A stretch of 64,000 nt of DNA from Candidatus Peribacteria bacterium. Its GTDB lineage: Bacteria > Patescibacteriota > Gracilibacteria > Absconditabacterales > Absconditicoccaceae. The stretch spans positions 186,001 through 250,000 of the forward strand of contig CP060225.1 of the NCBI GenBank assembly GCA_023898485.1, in the 5' to 3' direction. The translations under genes were made by a program, and so were the position numbers. Positions 9,588 to 20,242 of the stretch are shown here, piece by piece. How positions within the stretch are numbered: the first letter of the stretch is position 1; the number at the start of each line of letters is the position of its first letter. The notes below the pieces were generated by a model, which worked only from the letters and a program-made list of their open reading frames with translations, searched no databases and was not told the DNA's origin.

Positions 9588-10604
9588 ATGCAGATACATC
9601 GTATTACGATAGGATGAGATGCTTCTTCGAAAGAAGTGGACACAACTTGACAGAAACAAAAAGGAGACTCTTCTTCTGTGGGCGATAGATCACATCGCCC
9701 AGTATCGTTCCATACTTTTGTGGGACAGTATTCTATCAAACAAAAATTGCAGACTGCTATCACGGCAGCGCAGCGTGATGGGCGTGCATTGGGTCATGTA
9801 CTTTTTATGTGACCGAGTGGATATGGTAAGACGACACTTGCACAACTCGCTGCAGATGCTATGGGCAGTAGATGTGTCGTCCTAACTGCATATGCACTTA
9901 CCAAGCCGGCCGACCTTCTCTCTCTCCTGCCTACATTGGGGTCTGGTGATATACTTTTCGTAGATGAGATACATCGTATCAAACCTCTTATGGAGGAGAT
10001 CCTCTACACTGCGATGGAGGATAGGCGCATCGATATGATTATGCCCGATGGATCCCATATCAATATTCCCCTGGAATCTTTTACGCTGATCGGTGCCACG
10101 ACTCAGTCGCACAAGCTCACTGCACCACTCAAAAATAGATTTGTCTATCAGTTCCATATGGAGCCATATGTGATGGATGAAGTAGAGGAGATGGTTCGTT
10201 TCCATCTGGATCTTCTAGATGTGACATATGCTGATGAGGTGATCTGATCGATAGCTCGTCATACGGATACAGTCCCGAGAATGATCAAAAATACAACCAT
10301 TACCATCAGAGACTGGATGTCTAGTGTGGAGAGCGAAATATTTGGTGTGCGTGAATGGGAGAATTTCGTGACTCGGTCATCGGTCAAACAATATGGTCTG
10401 ACGTCGCTTCACGAACGTTATTTGGATGTGCTTAGGCAGCACGATGGGCGTGCGGTGGGTCTGCAGACGATAGCTATGATGCTAGAGATAGAACCATCGA
10501 TTATTGAATCTGATGTGGAGCCCTTGCTTATCAAGCAAGGATTGGTGGAGAAAACGAGTAGGGGTAGGAAGATTAATTTAGCTTCCCCAAATAATATCAA
10601 CTAA
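9588..10604 (+). CDS. ruvB: Holliday junction branch-migration helicase RuvB
   Basis: 338-aa AAA+ motor that drives branch migration with RuvA. FHTFVGQYSIKQKLQTAI is followed by Walker A GPSGYGKTT, whose first Gly is TGA (9810-9812). Walker B and sensor regions read ILFVDEIHRIKPLMEEILYT, AMEDRRIDMIM and FTLIGATTQSHKLTAPLKNR. The RuvB winged-helix C-terminus is intact (VGLQTIAMMLEIE, LIKQGLVEKTSRGRKIN). Four TGA codons in all are read as Gly. The usual Arg-finger region TPR appears as TVPRMIKN. The gene overlaps the 3' end of the convergent fabH by 27 bp. Confidence 0.95.
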
Positions 10605-11570
10605 TCCTATAGCTAATCAGCTTCATAGAGAAACCATTAATATTCTATCTCAAGGAGAGAAACTATTTTTATGTTGTGATAGAGCTAATGGAATAGATGC
10701 TGCTGCAGTATTTCCATTTATATGGACATTTTTTATTACTTTTTTATCATCTATTCAGATTTTTTGAGATATTTCATCTATCATATTTGCATTTGCTTGA
10801 TGGGGAACAAGATAATCAAACATAGAAATATCTAAGTTATTCTTTTTTATATAATCCATAATTACTTCAACTACGTATTTTACTCCAAATTTATACACAT
10901 CAGGTCCATTTAATTGAATTGTAGTATCCATTGTTTCACTGCCATAAAATGGTGACTTTTGATGAGCTGATAAGAGATGATTTGGAAATGAAGCAGATAC
11001 ACCTCATTGTACACCAAAGTTAGATTTTACATAATCCAGTAAAACAGCACCAGCCGCATCTCAAAATAAAACACCAGTTTTTGGATTTTTAAAATCTATT
11101 GCACGACTCATTACATCAGTTCAAATGATGAGAGTTTTTCATCGTGATCAAGATTTTTGTAATAACGCTGATTGATGTAGGCCTGTTATAAATCAGACAC
11201 AGGCATTATTGATATCATTTGTAGCCCCAGAATGACCGAGATATTCAGCAACATGGTAAGATATTCATGGATAGAAATATGGTCCAGTAAATGTTCCTAC
11301 AATAATAGAATGTAAATTATCAAATATTTCTTTTCCATATTCTTCTTGCATATTTTTAACAACTTCTATTGCCATAGTTGCTGCATTTTCAGACTGATCA
11401 GCCCATTTTCTCTCATGTATTCATGCTCTCAGGGCTTTTGCTGTGATATCATCTTCTGTATATATCTTTCATTCTTTGTTTTTTGATCCAATATGAAGTT
11501 TCGCAATGTCTTCATTTGTTACTATCTTTTTTGGTTCATAGTGTGATAATGCAGATATTACTGATTTCAT
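10578..11570 (-). CDS. fabH: 3-oxoacyl-[acyl-carrier-protein] synthase III (KAS III)
   Basis: 330-aa thiolase-fold condensing enzyme, fragmented beyond recognition under the standard code. Reading about 12 TGA codons as Gly gives a complete KAS III. The catalytic Cys is in NNACVGFITGL, the His in VPHQANANMIDE, the Asn in HINGNTAAASIPLAL, and the C-terminus SLGSGLAIGLVDIIWGS matches the family end. KAS III starts fatty-acid chains or makes related beta-keto products. No other fatty-acid gene is in the window, so its pathway is unclear; many CPR lack fatty-acid synthesis. An in-frame ATG 30 bp upstream (11600) is an alternative start, with TTGACA and AT-rich -10 sequence ahead of it. IS30 copy 1 begins 67 bp upstream. 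The stop lies inside ruvB on the other strand. Confidence 0.9.
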
Positions 11571-11636
11571 TATTTTTTTTCTATATATAAACTTTTTCAT
11601 ATTATATATTTTATCTTTTTTGTCAATATTAAAAAA

Positions 11637-12694
11637 CTGAATTCTATTTCAAAATAGCACACTAGCATAAATCTCTTAATAGGAGTATAATCTATAGGAT
11701 TTATACTCTATGTACTAGGTTATTATGAAACACTTAAGCTATGAGGAATGTGTACGTATCGAAGTATTGGTAGGTGAAGGTTATTCTCATAGACGTATTG
11801 GAACAGTCCTATGAAGAAGTAATGGAAGTATTTCTCGTGAAATAAGAGAATATAGTATGAATGGAATCTATATTGCATCACTTGCATACCTCAAAAGAAC
11901 CATAAAGAGACAGTTATGCAATAGTCTTATGCGCTGTAGAATAGACGAGTGAAGTGATCTAGCACAGTATACAATAGACAAGATGAAGCTCTATTGGTCA
12001 CCAGAACAAATAGCAGGAAGGTGGAAGAAAGAGACATGAGAAACTATTTCAAAGGACACTATCTATAGGTACATTAAGATACATCATCCAAAGTTAGTAC
12101 CTCAATATTTCAGAAGAAAATGAAGAAAATATAAGTATAACAAAGAACCCTGTGATTATATCTATAACCGTATTAGTATTCATGAGAGGCCAGACATAGT
12201 GAAGAATAAAGAAAGAATAGGCGATCGAGAATGAGATACAGTTATAGGAAAATGAAGAACATGAGGTTTTGTGACTCTCAATGAAAGGAAGAGTGGTTAT
12301 GTGCTAGCTGGGGTCATTAAGAAAAAGAAAGCGCAAGAGGTGTTATATGTGATGGAAAAGTTATTCAATGAGGTATCTGAAGGTATAAGAAAAACCCTCA
12401 CCTTAGACAACGGCAGAGAGTTTTCTGAGCATTATATGTTGAAGCCATTGTGCGGGTTAGACACATACTTTGCAGACCCATGATCACCCTGACAAAGATG
12501 AGCAAATGAGAATACAAATGGCTTACTGAGACAATTCTATCCAAAACGTATGAGTCTTGCAAATATTCAGCAAGAACACCTTGAATACTATGTAAGTCTC
12601 CTTAACAATAGACCAAGAAAAAGATTGGGTTATGCTACTCCAATAGAGGTTCTTGCTGAATATAATGAGTGTGTGGATTTGAATTAGAATCTAG
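11637..12694 (+). mobile_element. IS30-family insertion sequence, copy 1
   Basis: 1058-bp element with imperfect terminal inverted repeats of about 26 bp. The left end reads CTGAATTCTATTTCAAA. The right end, reverse-complemented, reads CTAGATTCTAATTCAAA; both then share CACACT. The right repeat overlaps the transposase stop codon. An internal GAGTATAA...TTATACTC inverted repeat lies in the promoter region. No clear target duplication is visible. The second copy is at 20243-21300, with a handful of substitutions concentrated at the 3' end. Confidence 0.9.
11725..12687 (+). CDS. IS30-family transposase (copy 1)
   Basis: 320-aa DDE transposase. The N-terminal HTH reads LSYEECVRIEVLVGEGYSHR and RIGTVLGRSNGSISREI. 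The catalytic core has DREGDTVIG, TLDNGREF and the Glu-containing ANENTNGLLRQFYPKRMSL, followed by the typical NNRPRKRLGYATPIEVL. Many Gly positions are TGA (for example GRSNGS and GSPGQRGANENT), so the element is adapted to the host code and cannot be a very recent arrival from a standard-code genome. Confidence 0.93.
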
Positions 12695-12746
12695 TAAATC
12701 CCACATTACGTGTAGGACTTTTTATTGATTAGGTGAATTATGTTCC

Positions 12747-12938
12747 TTAGAAAGGAAGATCTTCATCTTCTTCTGGTTTTGCGGTAGTACCACTTCCCTT
12801 TTCTACTCTCCAAGCAGAGATAGAATTGTAGTATCTGCCGTTATATTCTCTTGAGCGAGAGTTGAAGAATACTACTATGATATATATCGTAAAGTCAATG
12901 GTAATTTTTTTGGTTTTTGTGGTATTTGCTTTTCTCAT
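12747..12938 (-). pseudogene. Truncated DUF3127 gene remnant
   Basis: The last 40 or so residues (NSRSREYNGRYYNSISAWRV, ending KPEEDEDLPF) match the C-terminus of the intact DUF3127 gene at 21409-21720, and the downstream terminator is also homologous. Upstream of about 12869 the homology stops and the frame continues into an unrelated hydrophobic stretch (TIDFTIYIIVVFF). The N-terminal OB-fold half is therefore gone. The remnant sits directly against the right end of IS30 copy 1. Confidence 0.75.
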
Positions 12939-12985
12939 GAGTATGGTGTACGTTACGATCTTATTCTGTTATATTCTTGTATTCT

Positions 12986-14497
12986 ATGGCTCGCAAACAA
13001 TCTCTTCCTACTCGTGCAGAAAATTTTTCTGAATGGTACAATCAGCTCGTCGCTCAGTCCTGACTGGCTCAAACATCAGAAGTCCGTGGTTGTATGGTTA
13101 TCAAACCCTATGGCTTCGCTCTCTGGGAAAATATCCGTGACAGACTCGATCAGATGTTCAAAGTCACAGGACACAGTAACGCATATTTTCCACTCCTTAT
13201 CCCCAAATCATATCTCTCACAAGAAGCTGACCATGTCGAATGATTTGCCAAAGAGTGTGCAGTAGTTACTCACTATAGGCTCAAAACCTCTGGTGATGGT
13301 CAGGGAGTAGAAGTCGATCCTGATGCCAAACTCGAAGAAGAACTCATCATCAGACCCACGTCGGAGACCATCATTTGGCGTACGTACCGCGACCGAATCC
13401 AGTCTCACCGTGATCTGCCCATACTCGTCAACCAGTGGGCCAATGTCATGAGATGGGAGATGAGGACGAGAATGTTCCTCCGCACATCAGAGTTTCTCTG
13501 GCAAGAGGGTCATACTGCTCATGCGACGGCTGATGAGGCGATCCATGAAGCGAGACAGATGCTCGATGTCTATCAGGATGTCATGGAAAATTTCTTAGCT
13601 ATCAGTGGTATCCCTGGACACAAATCTCCTGGCGAACGTTTTGCGGGCGCAGAAGATACACTGACGATAGAAGCCATGATGCAGGATGGTAAGGCACTCC
13701 AGAGTTGTACGTCACATTTTTTGGGGCAGAATTTTGCCAAGGCGTTTGATGTGACTTATACTACCGCTGATAATCAGAAGGAATATGTGTGGGCTACGTC
13801 ATGGGGGATGAGTACGCGCATTATTGGTGGACTCATCATGTCTCATTCGGATGATAAGGGACTAGTGTTGCCACCAGCGATAGCTCCTGTTCATGTGGTG
13901 ATTGTCCCGATTTTCAAAACTCCTGAAGAGCTGGCTGCACTCCATGCGGCGCTGGATGATCAACTCTGGAAACTCTCGCTCCATATCGATTCTGAGCGAC
14001 TGGGTGATGTAGATATCCCGCTCGTGATCCAGTGGGATGAAGATGATAGCAAATCCTTTGGTTGGAAGATGACTGATCATGAGCTTAGAGGCGTGCCTGT
14101 CACGCTGGCGGTGGGTGCAAGAGATGTGGAGTCAGGATCCGTGCAGTTGGTGATCAGAGATCAAGAAGACAAACAGACGACCACCATCGATCAGCTTGGC
14201 ACTGCCATCGTAGATCAGCTTGGGCGTATGCAGGTGAGACTTTTTGCAACGAGCAAAACAAGAAGAGAAGATAACACCGTCAGTGTCGATACACGAGAGG
14301 ATTTTATTGCAGCACTTGATGCAGACCAATTTGTTTTAGCTCATTGGGATGGGACGGTCGAGACGGAAGAAGCTATCCAAGAACTTACCAAGGCGACTAT
14401 TCGTTGTATCCCTTTCGATCAAGTCCAGGAAGATGGTGTTTGTATCCATACAGGCAAACCTAGTCAGGGAAGAGTGATTTTTGCAAGATCATACTAG
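12986..14497 (+). CDS. proS: Prolyl-tRNA synthetase (archaeal/eukaryotic-like type)
   Basis: 503-aa class II synthetase that charges tRNA-Pro. It lacks the bacterial editing insertion between motifs 2 and 3 and has the block order of the short ProS form: ENFSEWYNQLVAQ, RGCMVIKPYGFALWE, LIIRPTSETI, WRTYRDRIQSHRDLPILVNQ, MRTRMFLRTSEFLWQEGHTA, then TSWGMSTRIIGGLIMSHSDD and PPAIAPVHVVIVPI. The C-terminus contains a Cys/His-poor Zn-like domain. Two TGA codons (AQS-G-LAQ and DHVE-G-FAKE) are at Gly positions of the family. A TATATT at 12970-12975 lies 10 bp before the ATG, again without a Shine-Dalgarno. Confidence 0.96.
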
Positions 14498-14571
14498 CAT
14501 TGCAAATCCATTCTAAAACAATACACTCCAAATTCATTAAATTCATTTAGTGATTTATTATTCGCCAATAT

Positions 14572-15156
14572 ATGACTACTCCACAGTGGCTTCGTTCGTT
14601 TGCTCGAGAAGCGTATGATCTTATTAGTTTTTTCGTCTTTGTGCTGGGTATTATGTTGTTTGTCAGGTTTTTCATCTTCAATCCTTTTACTGTGATTGGA
14701 TCCAGTATGAAAAATACCATCCACGATGGTGACCTCCTCATTATCAATAAGCGAGACAATTATATCAATAATTACCATAGAGGTGATGTGCTTGTATTTG
14801 TACCTGAAGGAAAAACAGACGCCTTTATCAAAAGAATCGTGTGACTTCCAGGAGAAACTGTAACCATCATGAGTGGTCATGTCACTGTGTGTGACACTGA
14901 TACTACTCATTGTCAGGTATTGGAAGAGGATTATCTTGATATCGGAACTACAACCGACGCCGTATGTAATAAAGACACCTTTGTGATAGAGTCTGGTTTT
15001 TTTGTTTTGGGAGACAATAGGGGTGGAAGTACAGATTCTCGTTGTTGTTTCGGTACGGAATGCAGTGATAATAGCATCTATACTGTAGAAAAGGACAATA
15101 TCATCGGGAAAGCATCTCTGAGACTCCTGCCAATGAGTGATATGAGAACATTCTAA
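14572..15156 (+). CDS. lepB: Signal peptidase I
   Basis: 194-aa membrane protease that removes signal peptides. One N-terminal transmembrane helix (about residues 17-36) precedes box B with catalytic Ser (NPFTVIGSSMKNTIHDGD). Box D carries the Lys (DAFIKRIV), running into TGA (14842-14844), then LPGETV, so box E reads IKRIV-G-LPGE as in all type I peptidases. FFVLGDNRGGSTDSR is the final conserved block. Its substrates here would include the SLH, LRR and LamG proteins of this window. Confidence 0.95.
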
Positions 15157-15194
15157 ATTATTACTTTCTTATTATCCTAACACATCCTATAAAG

Positions 15195-15944
15195 ATGCTA
15201 CCTATCGTCCGTACCATACTTACTGCTTATTGGAGGAAGGGTATGCTCTGGCAGTTTTTGTGATTGGGAGTGTTGGTAGGACTGTTTAGTATTATTGCTG
15301 TCAGTATTAGTCTCTGAGAATCCTCTAAAGTCATGACGGATGTATGGATGACAGGTATTGAGATGGTGGGTCTCATGAGCGTTATTTTTTTCGTAGCTAC
15401 TGCATGGAGAAGAGCGTGTCACGACCATACCGTCCATCTTCTTCTCACACATTACCATCGTAGAGTTGCTATCTATGTAGCATATTTTCTTGCATATCTC
15501 ACGCTCATTGCAGCTCTTTATTCTCTTATGATATTTATTGCTATCCTTACGATGTTCATAGCAGGGTATCCACCATTGATATGATTCTTTGGTGCAGTCT
15601 GACTCAGTTTTGTCAAAATGATCGGCCTGACAAGTGTTGCGCGGGTATTGGGAACTATTATGTCTGGCTACCTTGCGAGTATCATCACACTTGTGGTGTA
15701 TGTGATCGGACATAGTACGGGTTTTATTGCGTACTATTTTCACATACAAGATCACACTATATGATCTGTGATTGGGAGAGTTCTCTATTATATATTTCCT
15801 AATTTTCAAGTGCTTGATAGTCATCCTTTTTTAGCAGCAACCGCTTCATCTCTTGACATCATTCTGGGAATTAGCATAATGATCATATATAGTGTGATTG
15901 TAATGTATATGGGTGCATATATCATACGTCATCAAGAGCTTTAG
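15195..15944 (+). CDS. Polytopic membrane protein, possibly ABC-2-like permease
   Basis: 249-aa protein with about six hydrophobic segments and several TGA-encoded Gly. The general pattern (paired N-terminal helices, a long MFIAILTMFIAGYPPLIG segment, C-terminal helix) resembles permease subunits of ABC-2 exporters, but no ATPase gene is adjacent. It is followed after 17 bp by the PH-domain membrane protein and may be co-transcribed with lepB and that gene. Family assignment is weak. Confidence 0.6.
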
Positions 15945-15961
15945 ATTATGAAGCAATCATC

Positions 15962-16555
15962 ATGGCTGGTATCCTTGGATCATTTGATCCCAATCTCAAA
16001 CAGGAGCAACTTGCTAAATATCAGGTTAAGTTTGGTGTAGATGGTGTTCACCTTATTCAAAGGAGTAAATTTTTTCTTTTTGTCAAAATTATTATTCCAC
16101 TTATACTCTATATACTGCTGTATACAGTGACTATGATTGGTGTTGGTTACTTTTCTGCGAGTGATCCACAGGTGATTGGATATAGTGCTATTATAGGTCT
16201 TCTTTTTGTTTTGATACTTTTTTTGACACTAAATTTCAAAAGATTGCTTGATTATCTGATGGATTTTATTCTGATTACTCCAGATCAGATTATAGCCTTT
16301 AATCAAAAGGGTATCTGGAAGAGATCTAATATTAGTATAGAAACTATCAAAATTAAGTCTATTAGTGTCAGCTATAGGAGTTGGATATTTTCTCTCTTTA
16401 ATAATGGTGATATTACTTTTTTGTCTGAATGAGACTCTAATAATGGTGGAGAGATCCAAGCATTTTATGTATATCAGCCACAGAAAATCAAAGAAAGAAT
16501 TTATGAAATTATGAATACTGCTGATAGCCACACCCATCCGGCGGTGAATGATTAA
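15962..16555 (+). CDS. Membrane protein with bacterial PH-like domain
   Basis: 197-aa protein. Two transmembrane helices (about residues 40-62 and 70-92) are followed by a YdbS-like bacterial pleckstrin-homology region (DFILITPDQIIAFNQKG, SIETIKIKSISVSYRSWI). One TGA (16430-16432) is read as Gly just before DSNNGGEI. The C-terminus pairs YQPQKIKERIYEIM, typical of these small membrane proteins. The cellular role is unknown. Confidence 0.7.
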
Positions 16556-16612
16556 TGTCCCCTGATAGTATTGACTGTTTTTGATTACTTATCTTCCTAA
16601 CTTATATTATTG

Positions 16613-16957
16613 ATGTCTCATAAAACGATTGCTATTCCGTATGATGTCTACGAGTCTCAGACGCATCTCCTTTGTTTCATTCCTATGGGTGGTGTAGATA
16701 AAACATCTATTTCCATCAAACTTCGTGATTATGCTCTTCATATTTCAGCAACAAGAAACTCCCCAGATACCGATGATGGTTTTGTGTGTATCCAGCATGA
16801 ATGCTATCGGTGAGAGATCGTTTGTGTAGTGGATCTGCCTACACATATAGATTATGATGGTATTGTATCGACACTTTCTCGTGAGAATATCTTATCCATT
16901 CTTATACCCAAAAAAACACATCCCCTAGGGGATGTGCCTCTTACGATCGAATCATAA
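16613..16957 (+). CDS. Small heat-shock protein (Hsp20/alpha-crystallin-like)
   Basis: 114-aa protein. FIPMGGVDKTSISIKLRDYA followed by LHISATRN and, after a TGA-encoded Gly, EIVCVVDLPTHIDYDGI and ENILSILIPK reproduces the beta-sandwich of alpha-crystallin domains. The N- and C-terminal arms are short. Such proteins hold unfolding proteins until ATP-dependent chaperones act. A TATATT at 16603-16608 is only 4 bp from the ATG, so the mRNA may be leaderless. The 3' end of the gene contains the terminator of the convergent LRR gene. Confidence 0.75.
16917..16936 (-). terminator. Perfect 20-bp palindrome, terminator of the LRR gene
   Basis: CACATCCCCT and its exact complement AGGGGATGTG form a perfect palindrome. 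On the minus strand it is followed by a T run, 58 bp after the stop codon of the LRR/SLH gene. It lies inside the 3' coding end of the Hsp20 gene on the other strand. Confidence 0.65.
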
Positions 16958-16993
16958 TTTCCATAGAGTGAGTACTCTTCTTTTAAGAAATAC

Positions 16994-19900
16994 TTACCTC
17001 ACCCCATACATCTCTCTATATTTCTCACTCTCATTATACACATAACCTATAGCATCCTGCATCACATAATCCAAATTCCTATAGGTACTATAGAACATAC
17101 GAACAGCATCACCCCTACTCAACAATCATGATCCACGAGTAATACCTACATCACGTGCAGTACTCATGTAAGCATCATACCAATGAGCACTACTTGCTTC
17201 ATCCAAATAGGAATGAAGTATCATTCTCACTACTACAGCAGTAAACTCTTCTTGAGATACAATATCCTGTGGTCTAAACAGATGAGTAGAGGGATCACCC
17301 TGCATCAGTCCCAGTTGGTATGCTAATACGATCGATGACTGTAGTGATGGATCTGCATTAGCAAGATCATTATATGCAGGTTCTTCATTATTAGGTGTTC
17401 TACAAAGTACATGCATAGCAAACGATGAGAAAAACTTCGCTGCTTCTTCTCTTGTCAAACCATCAGATGGTCTGAAGGCAAGAAGATCATGATACTGGGT
17501 AAGGTCATAGACGTATGAGAACAAAAGACCACCTAACAATGCATCATCACCATTGCCAGAGACATCTCCGGTATATGTCCTCGTATAACAGGTGCCATCT
17601 ACAATACTTTCATTATAGAATCACTCATCTACTGCTGCATCTGATCAATCTATTACTGCATTTGATTCATCCACTGATGTGGTATCTCCAGTAGAAGATG
17701 AGCTGGAAGAAGAGGTATCATCTTTGGTCCATCCACCACTATTTCCGCCACCACTTCATCCACCACTACCTCCTGATGGAGGAGTCACGATAACAAGACC
17801 ACGAGATACGATAGAAGTATTATTACTCTCATCGTCATCAGATGCACTACTGAAGATAGATGCAGCATTGTCTATCGTAGTCTGTCCAGATGCAGGTGTA
17901 CCTACATGAGCAGTGACCGTGATACTACCAGTATCACCCTGACTCATCGTACCGATAGAAAACACATACGCACTATACCCAGCACTACCACATGATGGAT
18001 CCAATGTGGTGATATCGATAGCAACTCCATCATGATATGCCATATTATCTTGGAAATTACCCTGACCAAAGATAGAGTCAATATTGTCTATCCATCGCTG
18101 TCATCGGTTGCTACCTCCGGTGTATCATACTTCATTAGACAACACATCATAAAAATTACTTGCGCCATAATCATTCACAGCCCGTCGTTCTATTGCATCA
18201 GCATACGGACCACTCGTAGAAGTAGCGAGATCTACCAAACACTGATCACCAGGAACACCATATCACTGTCCTACGGTCTGGATGGTATAGGGTACACTAG
18301 AGCTGTCTATCACAAGTCCTGTACCAGGTACATCATAGACTACCACATCAGTAATAGTATCACCACTCAGATGAGCATAATCGATAGTATATGTCACTAC
18401 ATCACCTACACCAAGCGAAGCACCAGCAGTAGTACTCTTAGTGACCATAAGATCAGCACTGGTACAGTTGCGTTGAGGGAGAAAGACGGCATTTCTATCT
18501 AACCATGCTTGGGTGGTGCTATCATAGCCATCGGTGATGAGGCAGTTAGCATCTATTTCTACATATTTATATCACTGATCAGGCCATGAGGATGCCCAGC
18601 TAGTGGGAAGTAATCCGGAAATTTCATTGGTTGATACATCGAAGTAGCTTATACCACTCCAATTACTCCAGCTATCAGGAAGAATGCCGGTGATTTGGTT
18701 ATTAGAGACAGAAAAATTATATATACCACTCCAATTACTCCAGCTATCAGGGAGAGAGCCAGTGATATTATAGTTATATCATGCATAAAAGCTTTGTATA
18801 TTACTCCAAGCACTCCGGCTATCAGGCAGAACACCAGAAATCTGATTATCTCATATATCAAAGTAACTGATATTACTCCATGTACTTCGGCTGTCGGGAA
18901 GTGTGCCAGATATTTGATTACCTCGAATACCAAATCCATATATAGTACTCCAAGCACTCCAGCTATCAGGGAGAGAGCCAGTGATTTGATTGCTAGAAAC
19001 ATCAAAATAGTTGATATTACTCCAAGCACTCCGGCTATCAGGCAGAACACCAGAAATCTGATTATCTCATATATCAAAATAACTGATATTACTCCATGTA
19101 CTTCGGCTGTCGGGAAGTGTGCCAGATATTTGATTACCTCGAGCAGAAAAACCCTGCATATTACTCCACGCACTCCAGCTATCAGGAAGAGTGCCAGTGA
19201 TTTGATTATCAGATATACTAAAATTTTGTATATTACTCCAAGCACTCCAGCTATCAGGAAGAGTGCCAGTGATTTGATTGCTAGAAACATCAAAATAGTT
19301 GATATTACTCCAAGCACTCCAGCTATCAGGCAGAACACCAGAAATCTGATTATTTCTTACATCAAAATCGTTGATACTCGTCCACGCACTCCAACTATCT
19401 GGTAATATACCAGTTATTTGGTTACCAGAAACGTTGAAATGACTTATATTACTCCAAGCACTCCAACTATCTGGTAATATACCAGTGATTTGGTTGCTCC
19501 AAGTTTCAAAATTCTGTATATTACTCCAAGCACTCCAACCATCAGGCAGAACACCAGAAATCTGATTACCTCACACATAGAATCCATAGATATTACTCCA
19601 AGCACTCCAGCTATCAGGCAGAACACCAGAAATCTGATTATTTCTTACATCAAAATCGTTGATATTACTCCAAGCACTCCAGCTATCAGGCAGAGAGCCG
19701 GTGAGTTGGGTATCGGAGATCTGGAAACTATATATATTACTCCAAGCACTTCGGCTATCAGGGAGAGAGCCAGTGATGCCACTATCAGATAGAGAGAAAT
19801 ACTGCATATAGGTAACATCTGCAAGACTTGCTGGCAGTGTGCCGATGAGATTATTATATCCGAGAGAGACTTGATTGACATGAGGTACGATATCACCGTA

Positions 19901-20164
19901 GTCACAGCTTAGTCCATACCATCCACAGATATCACTATCTGTATCCCAGTTGGTGTTGGTATACCAGTTAGCACCATCAGTACTATCATAGAGATCTAGC
20001 AGTGCTTGACACTCTGCTACAGGTACATTGATATTGGTAGCAGTACTACAGTCTAGGGTAGATGCATACGTAGGAGAGAAGAAGAGTACTCCAGCAGCTA
20101 TACTAGCACAGAGGAGGAAGTAATACTTGAGTGTTTTGGTAGTCATGATGAAGATAACAGTCAT
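16994..20164 (-). CDS. Large leucine-rich-repeat, DUF11-like, SLH surface protein
   Basis: 1056-aa secreted protein. A signal peptide ends near STYAS-TLD (residue 36). An LRR N-cap has two Cys-containing strands (ICGWYGLSCDYG). About 17 LRRs follow, of 24 residues each, consensus NQITGxLPDSWSAWSNIxxF (residues about 115-530). Then comes a DUF11-like beta domain (LGVGDVVTYTIDYAHLSGD), a Gly/Ser/Thr linker, and a C-terminal SLH region (about residues 870-1056: LTREEAAKFFSSFAMHVL, VSQEEFTAVVVRMIL). SLH domains suggest non-covalent anchoring in the envelope while the LRR solenoid is displayed. Several TGA codons are read as Gly, mostly in the linker and DUF11 part. Start may be 20164 or 20146 (MTTKTLKYYF). 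The DNA repeats are 72 bp long, with a 216-bp block duplicated. Confidence 0.85.
18570..19830 (-). repeat. 72-bp coding tandem repeat (LRR array)
   Basis: About 17 units, each encoding one 24-residue LRR. The core LPDSWSAWSN is nearly invariant at DNA level (CTCCAGCTATCAGG on the plus strand recurs throughout). Units vary mainly in four or five exposed positions. Two consecutive three-unit blocks (DSRSTWSNISYFDIGDNQIS, then a DSRSAWSN unit) are almost identical, pointing to recent unequal exchange or gene conversion. Confidence 0.85.
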
Positions 20165-20242
20165 TAATTAAGTAAAATATCATTATCTCCCGATAGGATA
20201 ATGACATATTGATGAATTGCAAAAAATATCATATAAAAAGAA

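Noticed and set aside
12747..12938. Functional short DUF3127 protein
   Set aside because: It lacks the N-terminal OB-fold half, and its N-terminus is unrelated hydrophobic sequence created at the breakpoint.
18695..19405. Plus-strand ORF rich in TITPSTPAIRQN repeats
   Set aside because: It is the antisense shadow of the LRR array; the minus-strand frame has family features.
18570..19830. CRISPR-like or satellite tandem array
   Set aside because: The 72-bp units translate in one minus-strand frame into regular 24-residue LRRs inside a gene with signal peptide and SLH domains.
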